Below are positions 14,001-23,000 of a stretch of 64,000 bases of DNA, piece after piece. How positions within the stretch are numbered: position 1 is the first letter of the stretch; every line of letters begins with the position of its first letter. The notes below the pieces were generated by a model, which was not told where the DNA came from, ran no database searches, and saw only the letters and a list, made by a program, of their open reading frames with translations. Both the position numbers and the translations under genes were made by a program. Source of the DNA: Lutraria lutraria. Lineage: Eukaryota > Mollusca > Bivalvia > Venerida > Mactridae. The stretch is from NCBI GenBank assembly GCA_964023205.1, contig OZ026842.1:34053501-34117500 (forward strand), in the 5' to 3' direction.

Positions 14001-17000
14001 CGATTTCTATCTATAAGTACTTTCTTATTTTAACAATTCGTTAATAAGAATAATATAAAACATCTGATGATAGTATTACACGAATTTAATTGCTTCATAA
14101 TTGTCTCATCCATAAAGGCGGATAGCATTGACATTTTGTAGGACATTATATAGTTCTGAATAGTCTATACTAATGTTAAATACATGAACGGTATGCAGAC
14201 TGTTTACATAGTTTAAAATTTGAATAACGTATCGTTTTAAAATGCATTTTACAGATAAAATCGAATATTTATGACAAACTGGTTTTGATAATAGTACGTC
14301 TCATTATGAAGTTAGAAGAACCGGGACCCAAAATAAGCGGACGATATAATGAAATTATCTAACTGTAAGCGGACTTTATTTGGGTTTACTGCATTAGCCA
14401 ACGATCGAACTGTTTGGATTATTTTTCTCATTGGGTCTAGTGCGGTTTGACAACTGTTTGTTCAGATAAATACCACTTGACATAATTAGCGATCTTGGAT
14501 AACAAACCAAACTATACTAATTATAGGTTCCTTATTCTAGTCCAATAATCGCTTCTTATTTTTCTACGTAATTTGTAAATAAGAAATGTGTTCAGAAAAA
14601 TACCCTACAGGTTACTTCTTCCGTTATATGGTCACATGGAAAAATGTGTGTCTTGTCCGTGTTTCATACAAAGAACCTATTAGTGGACAGGTCTGTGTTC
14701 TACAGTATGAATAGCAAAGCGGACACATTCGCGGCTTACGATTTTTTTCTTTTGAATGATATATAGACGAAATCTAAAGGGTATATCTAGCGTGACACAC
14801 GTACGTTTCATAATTATGGTTCACATATTTCTCGACACACGATCAAGACGTCTTCATGGCTAGCTTTCGCGTATTACGTGTACCTCGATACGCATGATTT
14901 TACTCCAATTTTCGTCAGTGATACCCGTCGAGTATTGTTTTTGCGGTACATGTTATGGGTTATTGAACATTGGAAGGCTAACTGTGATTACAACGTATGT
15001 TTTCCATACCCGCGGCTTACGATTTTTTTCTTTTGAATGATATTAAGATGAAATCTAAAGTCACAGCGTGATGGAATTAGACATTCGTTTAAAGATTATT
15101 ACATTTTGTATTTGAAATCATATACTATATCGATGTTTCTTTTTTTGAGGATGGGCTTATTTATAAATTAGATGGGAAAACTGGTGACTGGCTTTTAGAG
15201 GAATGTTTTGGAAAGGGATGCTAGTATATTATTAGCACATTCTTATAGCTTTTGTATGTCTTTTGTGCACCGCTTGACCCTAAATAATTTAACTTGTTTC
15301 GACTTTCGGCAAACCCTCTGTCGTCTTAGTAACACCGTGTTCCATTAGAGAGAGAGAGAGAGAGAGAGCTGCAATGGGTGACATTCGAATTGTAATTTAT
15401 TCTGTTCTGTTCTATTATATTCTATTACAATTATCATAAAATACTGTTTGCGTCTTGTACAATGAACAGAAATATTAATCCCACGTCAATGGGTTTAAGT
15501 TTTACGAAATCAAATATATCTTATAATAAGTTCAGGTGATATGTATTAACCATAATAATATTGAAGGAAATCACTGAAAAGACTATTGTATTATTCCCAT
15601 AATACTTAAAAAAGGTTGTTGGTATATGCAGTAAGTTTTAAAATTTAACATTAAGACCTGTATTGATAATTGCGTCTATGTAAAATCCACTGCATAAAGA
15701 ACAGTCACTCTTTACTTAATAATAATTAACCACATAAACAGGTGGCCTACGCTGAAGCCATTAATAAGACTTCTTTTGCAGTTATGCCCCACCGACTCAT
15801 TAAAAACACCAACTTAAGTATTGTTTGTTTATAATTTTTCTAGCATTTCGCTCTTGATACTACCATCTATAATTAACAAAAATATCCTACTACGCTCCCA
15901 CTTTTAAAAACTTTAGCTCGCGTAATCACAAATCAACATTTTTAGCTCGTCTGCTTACGAAGAAAAAGTAGAGCTATTGTGATCATTGCGGCATCTGCGT
16001 CTGCGTTACAGTCGTCGCGCAAAAACTTGTATGTAGTTCAAAACTCAGAAACTATTTATGTAAGAGGCTATACCATGAAATTTCATAGATGGACGAGCAT
16101 TGGCATCGCTCGCGGTACTCTTGTTTAAGTTGTGTCGTTATATGTTGTCATTTACGGTCTCCATTTCTAGCAAGTGTATACACTAAATATAAGTGCCATC
16201 TTTCTTGTAAATCCATTGATTGAGAGCCGAATCTTATAACAAACATAACTATTTCTCCATTCAAATATTCCATTTATGTATACAGTGCATCCTCTACAGA
16301 ACAGCCATCAACAACCTTCCTTGAACAACAGCATGATTTTTTTCGCCTGTTTCTCAACTATTGGTTTAACCTCACTAGAGCAACAACCTCTCACCAACAA
16401 CACAATTTTGCTTCTCCCAAAGGGTATTGCTTTGAAGAGGTTGCACTGTGTACTAAACAAACTGACGCAATAAACACCAGCCTCATTGACAATGGTGTTT
16501 GTGTGTACGAATAATATGATTATACAAACTTATTTGCCGTGCAAGAGGGCCTTTGAAAAACAGTCTGAGGTGGCCGTTTAATTGGTCTGTAACGTAAATA
16601 ACCTAATTTGCATGCAAACAGAGGTCTTTGTTTACACGTTGACATGTATTATAAGGTAGCCTTTATTTCAGTCTCGACAAAACCTTTTTTACTTCGAGAA
16701 CTACTATTTACTTACGAATCCAATCGAATATTCTAATATAGTTTTTGTTTCCCATTGTAAAGAAATATATTGGACCCGCCTCCGTGGGATAGCGGTTAAG
16801 GCCACTGTATTTTCTCACTGATAGCGGTCGTGGTTTCGAGCCCAGCTACGACCATGTATCTTTATGTGAGAAAATAGGCAGTTGCTTACTGGGGATGGGG
16901 GTCTAGTACTTGTTCTTCTCAGAAATGATGATTAGGTGAACTGTCCGCCTCATATTACTCTGACTGACGAAAAGGCGTAGAACTCTTTTTTTCTGAAATA

Positions 17001-20000
17001 ATTTATACGATTGTTAAAACAAATTATCTTTCTTGTTGGCCTATTGTATAGAATCCATGAAACGACCGTTCGGATTATATGCAAGCAAAGGTGTGAAAAC
17101 GGATTAATATTAAACAAATAAGTGTGCGTGTATATGTCCCTTTAACATGACGTAACACGAAATCTTTTTAATCTCTTCAGAAATATCAACACCGCCCATG
17201 ACCTCTTTGTCTGTAATACTAAAGCAGTTCATACGTAGTTTTGAAAGAGCCTCTGTGGTTGAAGTACATCTAGTTGATATTTTATTGAAAGCGTCTGAGC
17301 TACACAGACTAAACAAATATGCCTACAGGGCGTTTAATCGAGCGGTATAAATACATACTTGATACGATTTCTTAAAATCGTTTAGTTTGCACTATTTATT
17401 CAAATAACTGTTGTTTGTTATGATAGACCGTCAGGTGAGACGTTTAAAAGCGTGTTTGTTTTTAATCTGAAATAAAATCATTAGCTTCGGTACCCTCATT
17501 TTATATGACTGTAGAACCATGAAAACTCAGACAATTTTGTTCCTTCGAGTTCATTCAACATTTGAGAACATCGTACACTTGTTTATTCGCCTTTATTAAT
17601 CTCATCATCGGATAAGTTTTTTAAAATTTTTTAAAAGGTTTTGAAACGTTTGAACCATGATGTGGACCAACAGATTTATAAAAATATCAAAAGTAGCGTG
17701 ACTGGAACAATCTGATCGATTCTGATTCTAGGAACAAAACATTTAAAAGTTAGGATTGAAATACTCGCAAGAATAATAATTTATACATGTGTAGATACCT
17801 ACTTCGTTCCCGATGACATGATGATATAGCTTAGTTACTGATGTATCACATACGTTTTGCTACCTATAATTTAGTTAACAAAATAACGATGCCAGTCTGT
17901 TATACGTATCACGAATTGTAATTAACAGGAAAGTCGCATTAATAAATGTAGGTGAAAAGTAGAATTGAGTTGTATAATTTGTAACATATCGTTTCAGACT
18001 TGACAACCATTCCAGCAATGACCACAATACCACCAAGAGAAGAAATAAATATGTCTTCTATCACCACAGTCCTCACAATGAAAAACTCTCCCAGTACAAC
18101 AGCATCAACCATAGCAACAACGACCCATACAACAACAATGCCTCTGACAACAAGACAAATTAGAACTACAAAACCACCACCAACAACGACAACGACGACA
18201 ATTCCAACAACAACACCAACGACAACAACAGCACAAACAACGACAACAACAACACCAACAACGACGACAACAACACCAACAACGACGACAACACCACCAA
18301 CGACGACGACAACAACACCAACGACGACGACAACAACACCAACGACGACGACAACAACACCAACAACGACGACAACACCACCAACGACGACGACAACAAC
18401 ACCAACGACGACGACAACAACACCAACAACGACGACAACAACACCAACAACGACGACAACAACACCAACGACGACGACAACAACACCAACGACGACGACA
18501 ACACCACCAACGACGACGACAACAACACCAACGACGACGACAACAACACCAACAACGACGACAACACCACCAACGACGACGACAACAACACCAACGACGA
18601 CGACAACAACACCAACAACGACGACAACAACACCAACGACGACGACAACAACACCAACGACGACGTCAACAACACCAACGACAACAACACCAACGACAAC
18701 AACGACGACAACAACACCAACGACGACGACAACAACACCAACGACGACGACAACAACACCAACGACGACGACAACAACACAAACAACGACGACAACAACA
18801 CCAACAACGACGACAACAACACCAACGACAACAACAAAACCAACGACAACAACGACGACAACAACACCAACAACGACGACAACGATAACAACACCAACGA
18901 CGATAACGACAGCACCCACAACAACACCGAAGACCACTACAACAACAACAACAACAATGACAACACCAATGCAGGCAACAACATTAACAACAACACCAAC
19001 TACGATAACAACACCAAATACATCTACGACGACAACACCTATTACGACACCGACAACACCACCGACAACAACACCGACAACACCACCAACTACCACAACC
19101 TTGCCTCCAGACATTAGTAAGTAATATTAACACGAATATTTAAATAACGATGCTTTTAAACGACAAGTCTATGAATGTTTGCGTACAAATGTTATTTAGA
19201 CAAGGTATCATTGTATCTTCATTATCCGATAAATCAGCACACTAATCGCATTCCACTTTTTAATACGGCTGAGCACCATATCAAACTAATAGATGAATAA
19301 GAATTGGTTCAACCAACACAGTAAATTGAATTTATATAAGGTTTGTTGTCATTGTTTGTTTTGATTTGGTCTGTTGTGTGGTCTAAGGTCTATCGAGTTT
19401 AAGGATATATCAAAATCTTGATTAATGAAACATACGCGTTTTCTCGCAGTCCAGTAAGTCAAAACAACGAAGTAAGTTATGATTGTTGGGCCATTGATAT
19501 AGATCTATGTTAATATTGTTTATGCAAAAAAATACATTATAGGTCTACCATAAAAGTTTACGTGTTTACACAGGTACCATAACATTAAACGACAAAACAA
19601 CATACATGTATGAAAAAGCCACCATAGATTGCAACGTAAAGCATGCGCTCAGATGGCAGTCATTGACCATCAAAGCGGATCAAAACTGGCAACCTCTCAA
19701 GGTCACAGTGTTCCCATCGGGCTCCATCAAATGGTCAAGGTCAAGGACAAACCGTCATGACGTCACGTATGACGTCAAAAATAGCACTGATGGCCGAGAA
19801 AGTGACATCAACATTAGTCTTATCATTAACAAGGTTCAGTGTAATGACGCAGAAACTTTCATCTGCATCCTGAAATCGTCCCACCCGGAAAAAGAAGACA
19901 AAGGTCAGCTTATTGTTGTTGGTATGTTGTTGTATTTTTTTATATTTTTTATATTTTGTTAAGAAAAATCCAGAAACCACTCACTGGTTGACTGACGCGG

Positions 20001-23000
20001 TCGTCTTATAACTTTGTATTTGATGCTTAACTTAACAAAGGACACCGATCTACGAACCCTTTTGGGTATTCCTCAGGCTGTCTTTTTTCACAAGTTTGAT
20101 TGCATTTATTAATAATGTTGGAGACATTACAGCGGGCATTCTAAGAAATAGTTTTCGGTATACAAAGTCATATTTGCAATAATGGGATCTGATGGCTTGC
20201 CAGAATAAATAAGCTAAGATAAGCCAAGTAACGTTAGTGTCGCATTCAACAAAAAACATAAATATTTTTTTTTCGGTTAATCTGTAGGACTAAGGTGCAG
20301 AACAAAGAAGTACAGTCAGAATTGCTTATGTAGTCCATATGAGTTGACAACTTCATTTCAGGCAAGCCGAGTGATTCTATAAAGTTGACTATTGGACCAT
20401 CAACAATAGAAGACAAAGCGCTCCGAATAACTGCCTCCTGGCAAGGTGGATACCCGGTACCATGGACAAACATGTCTTGGACAGCTGTCGATAAGAATGA
20501 TAATAGGTAAATGATTTTAGACATCTTTCGCGAGTTCGCTTTCTGTTGTTTTGTTTGTTTGTGGAAATCGGAGGGATGAATGTGAGTTATGTTAGCGAGC
20601 ATGCGTTTCTTTTTCTTTTGCCATGATGGTTGACTTAAGTCTTAGTCGGAGCTGAAAAGTTGCTTGTGGCGTCCCATAAGAATCCAGGTTTGCTGACAAT
20701 CCTCATTCCGTTCTGAGACGATAAACAAATGTTTAACTTGGTCTAGCGTGCTTAATGCAAACAATCAAAACATTTCTACGTATTTACTATTTACCCTAAA
20801 AAACAGGAAGTGAATATCCTTACCCTGATCGACTCTTCACCATTCGTTGTGATTATCTCTATTAATCATTTCTTATGTTAGTACAACGATCCTCTATCTT
20901 TGATCTCACATTTAATATCAGAATGGTATGTAACTATTTGAATTCTAGTGCAGATAATAGCATATAATTATCTCATTTACTTGCAAGTCTAGCTTATTTT
21001 CGTCAAATCGCGTACAAAAAATATAATCATGAATCACGTTTCCATGCGTCTAACGAAATTAAACACACCGGGTGATTCATGAATAAATTTTATACATAAA
21101 TAAAATTTGCCCAGCCATCTGTAAATTATATCATTTGTATGCAACAACCTACATAAAAATCCCAAACCGTTTTGGAAGTTCAATTTTAAGTTATTCAGTT
21201 TTCTTTTTTTTGTTTGTTATTGTTCGTTTTTAATTCATTTATTCTTATCATTTCATGAATACAGACAACCCATGAAATCTTACTTTTGTGTGTGATAATC
21301 CCCTTGAAATCGTAAACGGTTGGATGGTTTCATTCATGTCTTTTTAGATTTGATTTATGTCGGGTTTTTTTGCCGATAATTTAAAGTTTTCCAGTCACTT
21401 ATTCACAGCATGTTTAAACCACTGTGTCCCTTTTAGAAGGCATTGTTGAGTGAGTGTGAACCCTTAATTTTATAGGACTAACCCCGAGAGCACCGTAATA
21501 TAAATAAACATAAATATAATCCATACAATAAGTACCTAACAGAAATCCTTTTGCCGTGGTTTTTTATCCGACACGAAGAGTAAGTGCAAGACATGTTGAG
21601 TCGGATCAAAGTCTATCCAGGCATGATCGTGCAGATGAACAAGACATGCATGTAACTAATGTGAACATAGATTGAGAATAAGCCAACAAGAGGTGAAGGT
21701 TTAACACAAACAAATAGTCCTACATTCAGACAGACAGTGAGACCCGTCGCGCATTAAAGGTTACAGAAGGCAGAACAGAAATACAACATTCATAGGTAGC
21801 AAATTTTGTTATGTTTCAGTTATAATCTTGAGGCGTATGGCGAATACAGGGACAAAGAACTCCATGAAGATCATCAGTTTTGTCAGACAACCCAGTCAGT
21901 AAGTTTTTAATCAACGTATTTGTTCCAGCTCTGTGATAAGGGGTAAGAAGGGTTCCAGGTTTTGTTTATTGTTTTCTGATATTCCTAGAAATTATTTCAG
22001 TCCCTGTCATTATTTCTCGTCACTTCATGATCTTTGGTAAAATAAACTAGTGTAGGTATGAATTAATGTATTAAGAATCTTAAAGCAGAACATTCTTGTT
22101 TAAAACTTCGTTATACGCATATCGTATTGAAAGAATAATTTGGTGTCATGTTATAATGGTTAAATATCCCATTACATTTGTTCAAATAATGTAGGTGTTT
22201 ATGACATGCACGCATAAAAATGCATTACAAATGTTATGATATAGGAAAATAAATATCTTTGAGGTCGATTTCATATAATGGACATAATATGTATATTTCT
22301 GAATGTTGTATAATGCATTACTGCTGTCATAATAATTGCATGGCTATTGTATAGATTTATTTAAGTGAGCAAACTATGAAGTAGTTACATACTATACAAG
22401 TGTTTATAATTATTATGCATTTCTAACAAACATTGCATTAAAAGCTAGTCATAACAAAGTCATTATAGTAAAACTACCCCTGGGACAAGGGAATGAAGGA
22501 ATCAATTATTACGATGACCTCGTAATTTGAAATTTAAAAGAAATACAGGTTCAGTAAATTCTGTGAATAAATGCCACTCTTGGGGGGGGGGGGGAGAAAT
22601 GTGGTCTTTATAAACAGTTGGCCTTTGTACGGAGGTCATTCTATTTCTAAATGTTTAATAACAATTTCTAAAAGAATAGCATTTATTCACAGGATGGCTT
22701 TTATTTGGATATGGCCTTTAACACATGTCTGAAAATTATAGGTTAGTCTTGATATAGAAGGGGTCACAAAACAGCAGTTTTACTGTTTATAAATAAGTGC
22801 GACCATTGGCTCTACTGTAGAGCAGGTGAATCATGCATTTTTTGTCAGCGCATATATTGTCCCTAAACAATAGCTGTCTGACTAAAGATCGCAGCAAAAT
22901 AACAGAACTAGTTAAACAATTGATATATCCACCCGGTAACGAAGGTTTCCCATTGATCTGATTGGGCAAAATAAATTGTTTGTTTCTGGTTACATGCTGA

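Larger units (their letters stand above)
8002..17997. other. Gene 1 intron 5 (10 kb), repeat-rich, no gene seen
   Basis: The intron holds listed repeats (9341-9505, 11911-12807, 13412-13500, 14731/15012, 15347-15368, 15941-16128, 16281-16452, 16774-16985) and otherwise AT-rich sequence. Open frames such as 10985-11359 show no recognisable domain and no in-phase splice sites that I could support. An extra in-phase exon of gene 1 could still lie here. Confidence 0.5.

Noticed and set aside
17939..19114. Minus-strand 391-residue Val/Gly-rich open frame and nested Leu/Ser frame (18166-18927)
   Set aside because: They are antisense readings of the ACA/ACG Thr repeat, which has no stop codons on the other strand; the plus-strand frame is supported by in-phase splice sites.
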